57,744 nucleotides of DNA from Acidobacteriota bacterium (GTDB lineage Bacteria; Acidobacteriota; Blastocatellia; Pyrinomonadales; Pyrinomonadaceae), in NCBI GenBank assembly GCA_023436495.1, contig JAEZIT010000094.1, forward strand, positions 1 to 57,744. The letters run 5' to 3'. The position numbers were made by a program, and so were the translations under genes. The notes beneath the pieces are model-generated. The model saw only the letters and a program-made list of their open reading frames with translations, was not told the origin of the DNA and did not search any database. Shown here piece after piece: positions 8,957 through 17,171 of this stretch; position 1 is the first letter of the stretch, and every line of letters begins with the position of its first letter.

Positions 8957-9418
8957 ATGGCTAATACCTACTCCCAAATATTCGTTCACATAGTCTTCGC
9001 TGTTGAAGGCAGGCAAAATTTGATCGCAAAAGAGAATCGCGACAGGCTGCATAAATATATCACCGGTATCGTAAAGGAACGTGGTCAGAAACTGCTTGCC
9101 ATTTTTTGCATGCCCGACCACGCACATATCCTTGTTGCGATCACACCTTCAATATCGCTTTCCGATCTTGTTCGGGACATCAAGTCAGGCTCGTCGAAAT
9201 TCATAAATGAAAGCGGATGGGTCCGCGGCAGGTTCAACTGGCAGGACGGCTTCGGAGCATTTTCATATTCCAAAAGCCAGATCGACGATGTCGTCCGATA
9301 TATTCTGAACCAGGAGCAGCATCACATGTCGAAAGACGCACGCATTGAATACATTACGCTTCTAACAAAGTTTGAGGTCGAATACGATGAAAGATATATA
9401 TTTACGTACGACGATTAG
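8957..9418 (+). mobile_element. Y1 (IS200/REP-associated type) transposase gene
   Basis: The product of about 153 residues begins MANTYSQIFVHIVFAVEGR and carries the HUH motif in CMPDHAHILV. It also has a conserved SLSDLVRDIKSGSSKFINES block, FNWQDGFGAFSYSKSQ, and the tyrosine helix VVRYILNQEQHH. This is the Y1_Tnp family of IS200 and REP-associated tyrosine transposases, which nick single-stranded DNA at hairpins. Length and motifs look intact. The start is placed at MANTYSQ rather than at an upstream TTG (8933). It is a single gene with no visible accessory tnpB. REP-like inverted repeats follow directly at 9454-9604, which suggests a domesticated REP-associated type. Confidence 0.85.
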
Positions 9419-9453
9419 CCGGTACGCCTTCCTTCAACAGGTTCAGCATGCAT

Positions 9454-9604
9454 GAGCTCAGTAGGAGCGTCCCGTTTGTTGCATCGCTCGGCAAAATAAA
9501 GCCCCAAGCTCCGTAGGAGCGACCCGTTTCCGGAATCGTTACCCCGATCAACCAACAAGCTCCGCAGAAGCGGCCCAACACACGGGTCGCTCCTACGGAG
9601 CTTG
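9454..9604. repeat. cluster of REP-like palindromic repeats
   Basis: The unit AGCTCCGTAGGAGCGACCCG occurs at 9507-9526. An exact inverted copy (23 bases shared, 9582-9604 against 9505-9527) lies downstream. Two degenerate direct copies are at 9454-9476 and 9555-9575. Each unit contains the small palindrome GCTCC-GTA-GGAGC. Fragments (CTACGGAGC) recur near 9643. Position next to the Y1 transposase fits REP/RAYT biology. Confidence 0.75.
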
Positions 9605-9673
9605 CAATCTGATCTCATTGCATGGCTACAAACGGCTGGCACCTACGGAGCCAAAATCGGTCCGTCGTACACT

Positions 9674-11011
9674 CTAAAGCCTCACGATCTTCGCCTTGCT
9701 GCCGTTCCTTCTTTCTTCCGACAGGGCATTTCTTGTATCGACCACCAGCTTCGACGCTTCGCACACGCGTTCGTAATCTACACCGCTGTGTTCGGTACAG
9801 ATGATCACGCAATCGGCATTTTGGATCAGCTCGTCGGTCAGTTCCTGGTTATAAAGCGGCTCGCCGTCGCCGATCGTGTATGCGTGGTCGAACGTCACCT
9901 CGGGCACGAACGGATCGTGGTACGAAACGTCGGCACCCTTTGCGCGCAGCAGGTCGATCACGGACAAAGCAGGGCTCTCGCGCATATCGTCGATGTCCTT
10001 TTTGTACGCAACGCCCAGGATCAGGATCTTCGAACCGTTCACTGCCTTTTTCGCGTCGTTCAACGCATGCTGGACCAGCTTGACGACATAACCCGGCATG
10101 TTCGAATTTACCTGTTCGGCAAGCGAAATGAACTGTGAATCGAACCCGTGCTGCCGCGCCTTCCACGACAGGTAATGCGGGTCGAGCGGGATGCAGTGGC
10201 CGCCGATGCCCGGCCCGGGATAGAACGGCATGAAGCCGAAAGGCTTCGTCGCCGCCGCGCGGACCACTTCCCACGTGTCGATCCCCAACGCGTTGCACAG
10301 CCGCGCCATCTCGTTCGCCATCCCGATATTTATCGCCCGGAATGTGTTTTCCCAGAGCTTGCATGCCTCGGCCACGCGCGCCGATGAAACGGGATGCACC
10401 GTATCGACGATCTGGCTGTAAAGCAGCGCCGCGATCTCGGTCGAATCCTTCGAAACGCCGCCGACGACCTTCGGGATGTTGTGCGTCTGAAACTGCGGAT
10501 TGCCCGGATCGACGCGTTCGGGCGAGAAAGCCAGCAGAAAATCCTTGTCGAGTTTCAAACCGCCTTCTTCGAGCATCGGCTGAAGGACCTCATCGGTCGT
10601 TCCCGGATAGGTCGTCGATTCCAGAATGACCAACTGCCCCGGCCGCATGTATTTCTGTATCTCGCCGCCGGCCGCCAGGATGAACGACATGTCCGGGTCC
10701 TTGGTCTTTCGCAGCGGCGTCGGCACACAGATGACGATCGCGTCGCATTCCGACAATTTCGAAAAATCCGTCGTCGCGGACAGCCGCCCTTCATCGACGC
10801 ATTTCTTCAAGTTCTCCGACGGGACATCGGATATGTACGAGCTGCCCGAATTGATCTCGTCGGCCTTTTTCGTATCGACCTCGAACCCGATCCCCTTAAA
10901 TCCCTTGAGGCAGAATTCCACTATGAGAGGCAGCCCGACGTACCCGAGCCCGATCACGCCGATGCATGCAGTTTTTGATTCTATTAGGTTTTTTATTTCG
11001 TCTTTTATCAT
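9674..11011 (-). CDS. UDP-N-acetylglucosamine/UDP-sugar 6-dehydrogenase (WbpA/WecC family)
   Basis: This NAD-dependent enzyme oxidises a UDP-hexosamine to the uronic acid for surface polysaccharide synthesis. The 445-residue protein has the nucleotide-binding GVIGLGYVGLP (18-28) and the central motif ESTTYPGTTDEVL. The catalytic Cys273 is in GPGIGGHCIPLDPHYLSWKA, and the C-terminal domain has ILGVAYKKDIDDMRESPAL. The overall pattern is closer to UDP-GlcNAc dehydrogenases (WbpA) than to UDP-glucose dehydrogenases, but the exact sugar is inferred. It stands alone here; another nucleotide-sugar enzyme lies at 36054-37031. Confidence 0.88.
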   Translation of the reverse strand: MIKDEIKNLIESKTACIGVIGLGYVGLPLIVEFCLKGFKGIGFEVDTKKADEINSGSSYISDVPSENLKKCVDEGRLSATTDFSKLSECDAIVICVPTPLRKTKDPDMSFILAAGGEIQKYMRPGQLVILESTTYPGTTDEVLQPMLEEGGLKLDKDFLLAFSPERVDPGNPQFQTHNIPKVVGGVSKDSTEIAALLYSQIVDTVHPVSSARVAEACKLWENTFRAINIGMANEMARLCNALGIDTWEVVRAAATKPFGFMPFYPGPGIGGHCIPLDPHYLSWKARQHGFDSQFISLAEQVNSNMPGYVVKLVQHALNDAKKAVNGSKILILGVAYKKDIDDMRESPALSVIDLLRAKGADVSYHDPFVPEVTFDHAYTIGDGEPLYNQELTDELIQNADCVIICTEHSGVDYERVCEASKLVVDTRNALSEERRNGSKAKIVRL

Positions 11012-11185
11012 CTATTTAGGCCTGTTTTCGATTTTGAGGTTCGGCACAGAAGTCGATCTCTTTCGATAGCCGCGTTTTAAACTATGTTATGTGATTTGCT
11101 TAGTCAAGAAACCCGCCGTTTGTGTTAATATTTACCAACGCGCCGCTAATAATTGCGCCGCGGCCCTTCGTCTCACCGCCTGTCT

Positions 11186-12406
11186 ATGAGTTCCGAAATA
11201 TTCTCGACAAATCCGGCTGTCCGTTCGGTCATTGAGGGTGCAGCGCCGCGCGCCGCCTGCCTTGCCGCCGCACGGGGTATTTTGCCGCTGCCGCCGCAGG
11301 ATCTGCTCGAGGTTCTCGTGTCGCTTGCCGGCAGCAGCGACGCCGAGCTCGCCGAAAATTCGCAGAAAACATTGCAGGGATACGATGTCGCCGTTCTCAA
11401 AGGCCTCGTTCAGGCGGACGACGTTCCGCCGCGGGCGCTCGGGTATTTTGCCGGACAAACGCACTGGCCGCCGGACCTGCACGCAGCGATCATCGCCAAC
11501 ACAAAAACGCCGCCGTCCGCGATCGTAAAATTAGCGGCCGATACGCGCAGCGGCGAACTTATCGAACTGCTCTCGCTCAACCAGCAGCTTCTGATCGCGA
11601 CGCCCGGCCTGCTCGACGCGATACTCAAAAACCCCGGCCGGACGCCCGACGCCGAACGCCGCGCGCTGGAAACAAAGCGCGAGTTTTTTGAAAAGGAGCT
11701 CGGCGCCCAGCAGATCGCCGGCGAGCTTCGCGCACAGGGCAAGGAAGCCGCCGCACAGTTCGTCGAAACTGCCGAATTTTCCGCCGACCTCGACGGTTCC
11801 GGCCTGTCGGTCGAGGACATAATGTTCCTCGCCGAACATATCGAGGTCGCCGATGCCGAAACCGACGATTCCTGGCTCGCCCTCGATTATATCGAAGAGA
11901 TCTATCAGGAAACACGGGAACAGCGGCAGGCGATATTCGACAAGATCCTGGGCGAAATGCAGTCCGACGGCGAAGTGTCTAGCGAACGCGTATCGACACT
12001 GAACCGCATTATGAAGATGGGCGTGAAGGACCGCGTAAAACTCGCCATGAAGGGCGACCGCGAGGCCCGCAATATCCTGATCCGCGACCCGAACCGCCTC
12101 GTCTCACAGGCGGTCGCAAATAATCCTAAGATCACCGAACAAGAGGTCGAGGCCATCGCCGCCATGCGGACCGTGACCGAAGACATACTTCGCGGCATAG
12201 CCGCCAACCGGCAGTGGTCGCGAAGCTACGCCGTCATTCACAACCTCGTCCGAAACCCGCGGACGCCGATCGCCAATGCGATGACGCTGATGAACCGCAT
12301 GCAGCTCCGCGACCTCAACGCCCTGTCCAAGAACAGGAACATATCGGACGCCGTACGCCGCCACGCCCTTCGCCTGACCCAAAACCGCAGCGGTACCCGC
12401 AGCTAG
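11186..12406 (+). CDS. alpha-helical repeat (HEAT/variant-LRR-like) cytoplasmic protein, function unknown
   Basis: The product of about 406 residues has no signal peptide or membrane segment. It is built of short helical pairs with phrases such as AVANNPKITEQEVEAIA, GIAANRQWSRSYAVIHNLVRNPRTPIANAMTLM and LSKNRNISDAVRRHAL. The 'N-P-x-[TI]-[PS]' spacing resembles HEAT-like or leucine-rich-repeat-variant scaffolds. I do not recognise a functional family. An upstream TTG (11153) is possible, but the ATG at 11186 is the better start because nothing before it looks conserved. The stop overlaps the convergent DUF2227 gene by four bases. Confidence 0.7.
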   Translation: MSSEIFSTNPAVRSVIEGAAPRAACLAAARGILPLPPQDLLEVLVSLAGSSDAELAENSQKTLQGYDVAVLKGLVQADDVPPRALGYFAGQTHWPPDLHAAIIANTKTPPSAIVKLAADTRSGELIELLSLNQQLLIATPGLLDAILKNPGRTPDAERRALETKREFFEKELGAQQIAGELRAQGKEAAAQFVETAEFSADLDGSGLSVEDIMFLAEHIEVADAETDDSWLALDYIEEIYQETREQRQAIFDKILGEMQSDGEVSSERVSTLNRIMKMGVKDRVKLAMKGDREARNILIRDPNRLVSQAVANNPKITEQEVEAIAAMRTVTEDILRGIAANRQWSRSYAVIHNLVRNPRTPIANAMTLMNRMQLRDLNALSKNRNISDAVRRHALRLTQNRSGTRS

Positions 12407-12936
12407 AACAGTTCCCCGCGCCTGCCGGTTTTGATATAGGAAACCGTGAGGTCCGTCACGGTATGGCTCGCCGCGCCCAGCCACGTTCCGAAAAAGATCG
12501 CCGCCATCCCGTCCATGCCGAACAGATCTCCGGCGAAGCCGCCGATGTCGTGCCAGGCTTTTGAAAAATTTATAAGGCCCGGGATCTCGCCGCCGGTCGC
12601 CGCCACGAACAGCGCCAGCGCTCCGAAAGCCGCGAAGGTCACTACGCCGAAAAAGTAAACTACGCGGATCAGCGCTCCGAGCGCAAGCCCGTGGGTCAAA
12701 CGCGACCGGTGACGAAAGACCGACTTGTACGGAAACCATACGAACCGGAAAATTCCCCAGCGCGAATACTGTTTCGAGGCCGTGTCGAGGTCCGGGCCGA
12801 ACATGATACCGCCAAACACGAAAAATGCGCCGCTAAGAGCCGTTATCGTGCCATCATGCGTACATGCATATACCGCTAAGGCCGCCGGAACGGTCAACAA
12901 GAATGTTATGGCATCGTGGGTTTTTCCGCTGGGCAT
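12403..12936 (-). CDS. DUF2227-type putative metal-binding membrane protein
   Basis: The 177-residue product starts MPSGKTHDAITF. It carries conserved polar motifs between membrane segments: FGPDLDTASKQYSRWG, WFPYKSVFRHRSRLTHG and LGAASHTVTDL. The conserved His and Asp residues are those of the DUF2227/YdjM-like family, which is predicted to bind metal and has no proven reaction. At least three hydrophobic segments are visible (LTVPAALAVYAC, IRVVYFFGVVTFAAFGALALFVAA, MAAIFFGTWLGAAS). The gene is convergent with the helical-repeat gene and divergent from the prenyltransferase gene. Confidence 0.75.
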   Translation of the reverse strand: MPSGKTHDAITFLLTVPAALAVYACTHDGTITALSGAFFVFGGIMFGPDLDTASKQYSRWGIFRFVWFPYKSVFRHRSRLTHGLALGALIRVVYFFGVVTFAAFGALALFVAATGGEIPGLINFSKAWHDIGGFAGDLFGMDGMAAIFFGTWLGAASHTVTDLTVSYIKTGRRGELF

Positions 12937-13058
12937 AAGTATTGGGAATGAAGGCCTTACATGTACGCTGCCACGCCCGGCAGGCCCGAATTCCGCGAAT
13001 TTCGTCAGTTCTGATAGAATTTGTCTTTATCCGATCGAAGACGAATACATTTTACCCG

Positions 13059-13928
13059 ATGTCCGAATTTTGGCATAAACTCAACACCACGCTCGAGATG
13101 ATCAAATTCGAGCACACTTTACTCGCGCTCCCGTTCGCGTTTCTCGGTGCAATTCTTGCAGCAGAAGGACTTCCGTCGTTATGGCAGATCGTCTGGATCA
13201 CGCTCGCCATGGTCGGCGCCCGTTCCGCCGCGATGACCTTTAACCGTATTGTTGACAGGAAGATAGACGCCGACAACCCGCGCACCGCCGCCCGCGAATT
13301 GCCCAGCGGAAAATTGTCCGTCCGCTTCGCATGGCTGTTTTTCCTGGCCTCCGTCGGCCTGTTCCTGACAGCGGCCTTTGCGTTGAACTGGCTGACATTT
13401 GTCCTCGCGCCGGTCGCCCTCGCCAGCGTGCTAGGTTATTCATACGCAAAGCGTTACACGGCTTTTGCTCACCTTTTTCTCGGCTGGGCACTGGCAATTT
13501 CGCCCACCGCCGCCTGGATCGCCGTCCGCGGCGCTTTCGACTCCGAAGTGCCTATTTTACTGTCTCTCGTCGTAATGATGTGGACAGCGGGGTTCGATGT
13601 GCTTTATGCTTGTCAGGACTACGAATTTGACCGAAAGGCCGGATTACGGTCGGTTCCTGCCCGTTTCGGGATCAGGAATGCCCTGTGGATCGCGCGTTTA
13701 TTCCACCTGCAGGCATTCATCGTGCTCGTACTCCTTTATCTGGCGACGGGCCTCGGCTGGTTGGCGTTTGCAGGCGTAATTGTTGTAGGCATTCTGCTTA
13801 TCTATCAGCATACGCTGGTCAAACCGAATGACCTCAGCCGCATGAACGCCGCATTTTTCACGACGAATGCATTCGTCAGCGTGATCTTATTTGCCACCTT
13901 TGGTGCTGCTGTGTTTTTTGCAAATTAG
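13059..13928 (+). CDS. mqnP: UbiA-family prenyltransferase, probable futalosine-pathway MqnP
   Basis: UbiA enzymes attach a polyprenyl chain to an aromatic acid in the membrane. The protein of about 289 residues has the first aspartate motif NRIVDRKID (62-70) and the second motif DVLYACQDYEFDRK with D180, D187 and D191. Eight or so hydrophobic helices surround them. MqnE of the futalosine menaquinone pathway is encoded 700 bases downstream on the same strand, so assignment as the pathway's prenyltransferase (MqnP) is favoured over UbiA of ubiquinone synthesis. The longer reading frame from 12942 adds an unlikely basic tail; MSEFWHKLNT at 13059 fits the family. Confidence 0.85.
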   Translation: MSEFWHKLNTTLEMIKFEHTLLALPFAFLGAILAAEGLPSLWQIVWITLAMVGARSAAMTFNRIVDRKIDADNPRTAARELPSGKLSVRFAWLFFLASVGLFLTAAFALNWLTFVLAPVALASVLGYSYAKRYTAFAHLFLGWALAISPTAAWIAVRGAFDSEVPILLSLVVMMWTAGFDVLYACQDYEFDRKAGLRSVPARFGIRNALWIARLFHLQAFIVLVLLYLATGLGWLAFAGVIVVGILLIYQHTLVKPNDLSRMNAAFFTTNAFVSVILFATFGAAVFFAN

Positions 13929-13934
13929 TTAGGG

Positions 13935-14549
13935 ATGGCGTACAGAAAGCGAAATATTGCGTGCCTGGAATCGATGTGGGACAAGCGGATCGAAGACCGC
14001 CTCAACGTTCGTCCTACGCTCGAGCTGATCTCAAAAACGCAGGATGCAAAATTCAGCCATCTTACCTGCAACACCCGCGAAGAGCTCCGATACAACCTAA
14101 GTCTTTTGTGCAGACGCAGTTACGGCGTGCTGTATTTTGCGTTTCACGGCTCGCCGGGCAAGATCCATCTCCATCGGGACAAGGTCACGTTGACGGAACT
14201 GGCCGGTATGATGAACACCCGTTTCGCCAACTGGATCATACACTTCGGCACCTGCAGCACGCTCCGCAAACCGAGCGAGGCCGCGTATTTTGTTGAACAG
14301 ACGCGGGTTTCGCTCGTAACCGGATTCACCCGCGACGTCGATTGGATCGAATCTTCCGCGTTCGAGCTGCTCCTGTTCAAGGCTTTTCATAACTATAAGA
14401 GCCCAAAGGTGATATGCCGTCACTTGATCACGAAATATCCGGAATTGACCGAAGCCACGGGCTTCCGCTTCTTCCCGCACATGGACATTAATATCGGCAT
14501 CAATGAAGAAAAGCCGCTGGCCCTGACCCGCCGCCGCAAGCGCCGGTAG
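13935..14549 (+). CDS. DUF6642-like protein with a caspase/CHAT-like His-Cys arrangement
   Basis: The 204-residue protein starts IACLESMWDKRIEDRLNVRPTLELI and has VLYFAFHGSPGKIHLH (His71) and IIHFGTCSTL (Cys107). It then has VSLVTGFTRDVDWIESSAFELLLFKAF. I recognise the DUF6642 pattern. The His-Gly after a beta-strand and the Cys after a second strand also resemble the dyad of CHAT/caspase-like peptidases. That activity is inference; no function is established. It starts six bases after the prenyltransferase stop and precedes mqnE, so it is probably transcribed with them, with no obvious biochemical link to menaquinone. Confidence 0.65.
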   Translation: MAYRKRNIACLESMWDKRIEDRLNVRPTLELISKTQDAKFSHLTCNTREELRYNLSLLCRRSYGVLYFAFHGSPGKIHLHRDKVTLTELAGMMNTRFANWIIHFGTCSTLRKPSEAAYFVEQTRVSLVTGFTRDVDWIESSAFELLLFKAFHNYKSPKVICRHLITKYPELTEATGFRFFPHMDINIGINEEKPLALTRRRKRR

Positions 14550-14589
14550 GGCTTGTCGAATAAACAATTTATTCGCGATTTGTTAAAGT

Positions 14590-14622
14590 AAGGGTGAGGT
14601 CGATCGTGATCTCGCCCTTTTT
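14590..14622 (+). terminator. intrinsic terminator or attenuator directly before mqnE
   Basis: AAGGGTGAGGTC (14590-14601) pairs with GATCTCGCCCTT (14608-14619) with two G-T wobbles, followed by more T residues to 14622. The mqnE ATG is at 14625, so the hairpin occupies the place where a ribosome-binding site should be. Confidence 0.65.
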
Positions 14623-14624
14623 AT

Positions 14625-15722
<1,098 letters not shown>

Positions 15723-15796
15723 GTTTGTCGTCCGGTCTGCGTTGAGTGAAGTGTCGCGTGCGACGAGCGATTCGAACTTTTACGGAGAATCATTGC

Positions 15797-16252
15797 ATGA
15801 GTTGGAAATGGTACGGCGTCAAAACAGTCTATAGATCAGAAGCAATCGGGACGGCAAAGTGGGTCGATGCTGATTATAGCGATGGAGCAACGCTAGTTGA
15901 GGAAAGAATTGTCCTTTTGAGAGCACGCTCGTCCGACGAGGCTATTGCTAAAGCTGAAAATGAGGCGAAGGAGTACGCCAAAGGAACTTATAAAAATGTT
16001 TACGGGCAGACCGTGAAGGCTCGTTATCTTAAGGCATGTGATGCTTTCGAGTTATACGATGACCCGGCCGTCTTTACTGAAGCTTTCTCGACGAACATCA
16101 TGTCAAAAGAGATTTCCGATAAACAGGTTGTTGACCAGTATTTAGGGCCGGATGAGTCAGAAACGACAAAGCGGCAGCGTCGAAAGTTTTTTAATGCGGA
16201 ATTTTGGAAAGAATCAATGGCGAAGAAACGGCAGAAAACCACGAAGCCTTAA
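15797..16252 (+). CDS. DUF4288-like protein
   Basis: The 151-residue product starts MSWKWYGVKTVYR. It contains LVEERIVLLRARSSDEAIAKAENEAKEYA and a YGQTVKARYLKACDAFELYDD segment, the pattern of the DUF4288 family of unknown function. An ACGGAG box about ten bases upstream supports the ATG at 15797 over an in-frame ATG at 15746. Its base composition is less GC-rich than its neighbours, in keeping with an accessory gene. Its last codons overlap, in another frame, the 21-bp repeat described at 16240. Confidence 0.7.
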   Translation: MSWKWYGVKTVYRSEAIGTAKWVDADYSDGATLVEERIVLLRARSSDEAIAKAENEAKEYAKGTYKNVYGQTVKARYLKACDAFELYDDPAVFTEAFSTNIMSKEISDKQVVDQYLGPDESETTKRQRRKFFNAEFWKESMAKKRQKTTKP

Positions 16253-16323
16253 AAGTTCAACTCGAAGCCCTTCACGTCGCTCACGAAGCCCTGAAAGTGC
16301 CTCGCGAAGCGATGAATCTGCTT
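16240..16323 (+). repeat. four tandem 21-bp units (seven-codon repeat)
   Basis: Four consecutive 21-base units start with CACGAAGCC, CTCGAAGCC, CACGAAGCC and CGCGAAGCG. In one frame they read HEALKVQ-LEALHVA-HEALKVP-REAMNLL. The unit overlaps the end of the DUF4288 gene. Related single or double units are found at 16639 and 17020. Confidence 0.6.
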
Positions 16324-16372
16324 CGCAATGGGTATATAGCAGGTCATAAAACCGGCCGGATCCCGCAACAAG

Positions 16373-16615
16373 GTGAAAATGATCATGCACGAGATCATCG
16401 AAATGATCCACCGCGCCGGCTTCGAAGCCCAAGTCGACGTAAGAGTTTTGATTGACACCGCAGGCAATGTGTCGTCGGCTGAGATCATTCGCGGACCCTC
16501 GGAATTTCATAAAGCTGCCATTGATGCCGCACTTCGTTCGAAATTCTCGCCGATGACTTTGTCGGGCCAACCCGCCAAAGTTTCCGGCTGGCTCTCATTT
16601 GTGTTCAAGCCGTAA
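16373..16615 (+). pseudogene. mosaic fragment: duplicated mqnE 3' end joined to a TonB C-terminal-like domain
   Basis: The 80-codon frame begins (GTG) VKMIMHEIIEMIHRAGFEA, which matches the end of MqnE (VKMTKQEIITMIQKAGFEA) at 13 of 19 positions. It then runs into VDVRVLIDTAGNVSSAEI...FHKAAIDAALRSKFSP...LSGQPAKVSGWLSFVFKP, a TonB C-terminal-type domain. There is no signal anchor or proline-rich region, so it cannot work as an ordinary TonB. It looks like a recombination product between the mqnE tail and a TonB-domain gene. Whether it is expressed is unknown. Confidence 0.6.
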
Positions 16616-16638
16616 CGCTTGCCTAGCGCTTCTCCGCC

Positions 16639-16692
16639 TTGCAAATCGACCGCGAACCGTTTAAATTGCCTCGCGAAGCAGTTTTTCGGTTC
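16639..16692 (+). repeat. copy A of a dispersed 21-bp-unit repeat
   Basis: TTGCAAATC...TTTAAATTGCCTCGCGAAGCAGT at 16639-16682 matches 17020-17063 at 36 of 44 bases. In frame it reads REPFKLP-REAVFRF, the same heptapeptide style as the tandem array at 16240. Confidence 0.55.
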
Positions 16693-16733
16693 GAGTTCCC
16701 AAAATTCTTTCCAAAATAGGAGGAAACATTGTA

Positions 16734-16976
16734 ATGGCAGAGACAGGGCACGCTAGGAATGTGGAACATTTTCAACATATGATCTCGTTTTGCACGGGTT
16801 ATGGCGGTGACTATGCTCCGACGAACGCGATGATCGAGTTGGCGGCGTTGAACACAGCTCTAGCAGATGCGCAGAGTTCGCTTGATGACGTTCAGGCTGC
16901 CGTCGCTCCGCAGAAGCTAAAGGTCGCTGACCGCGAGAACATTCTCAAAGGCATCAGGCCACTGACGATGCATTAA
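16734..16976 (+). CDS. small hypothetical protein
   Basis: The 80-residue frame is preceded by a good ribosome-binding site (AGGAGG at 16718-16723). It reads MAETGHARNVEHFQHMISFCTGYGGDYAPTNAMIEL, then a helix ALNTALADAQSSLDDVQAAV. No signal peptide or membrane segment is present. It could be a truncated member of a longer family, because it ends abruptly after KGIRPLTMH and is flanked on both sides by copies of the 21-bp-unit repeat. No function can be proposed. Confidence 0.5.
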   Translation: MAETGHARNVEHFQHMISFCTGYGGDYAPTNAMIELAALNTALADAQSSLDDVQAAVAPQKLKVADRENILKGIRPLTMH

Positions 16977-17019
16977 CATTATCCGAACCTTCCCAACCCC
17001 TCCAAGTCCTCACGAACCC

Positions 17020-17108
17020 TTGCAAATATTTACCGAAGCGTTTAAATTGCCTCGCGGAGCAGTAACAGTACGTCCAGAAGCCCAGCAAGTCGTTTTCGAA
17101 GTGGTTTA
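17020..17108 (+). repeat. copy B of a dispersed 21-bp-unit repeat
   Basis: The stretch aligns with copy A over its first 44 bases and continues as TEAFKLP-RGAVTVR-PEAQQVV-FEVV before a TAA. It lies in the 195-base gap before the TPR gene at 17172, which otherwise shows no recognisable feature. Confidence 0.55.
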
Positions 17109-17171
17109 AGTCCTTCGAGGAATCAGAAGTTCTTTCACGACTCAGAAATTCAGAAAATCCGATAGAGATTA

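Noticed and set aside
9454..9604. A CRISPR array in the repeated stretch
   Set aside because: The units are palindromic, degenerate, partly inverted and not separated by regular spacers. No cas gene is present. They fit REP-like elements.
9602..10138. A 178-codon plus-strand ORF over the nucleotide-sugar dehydrogenase
   Set aside because: The minus-strand dehydrogenase has every conserved motif across this span; the plus-strand reading is a shadow.
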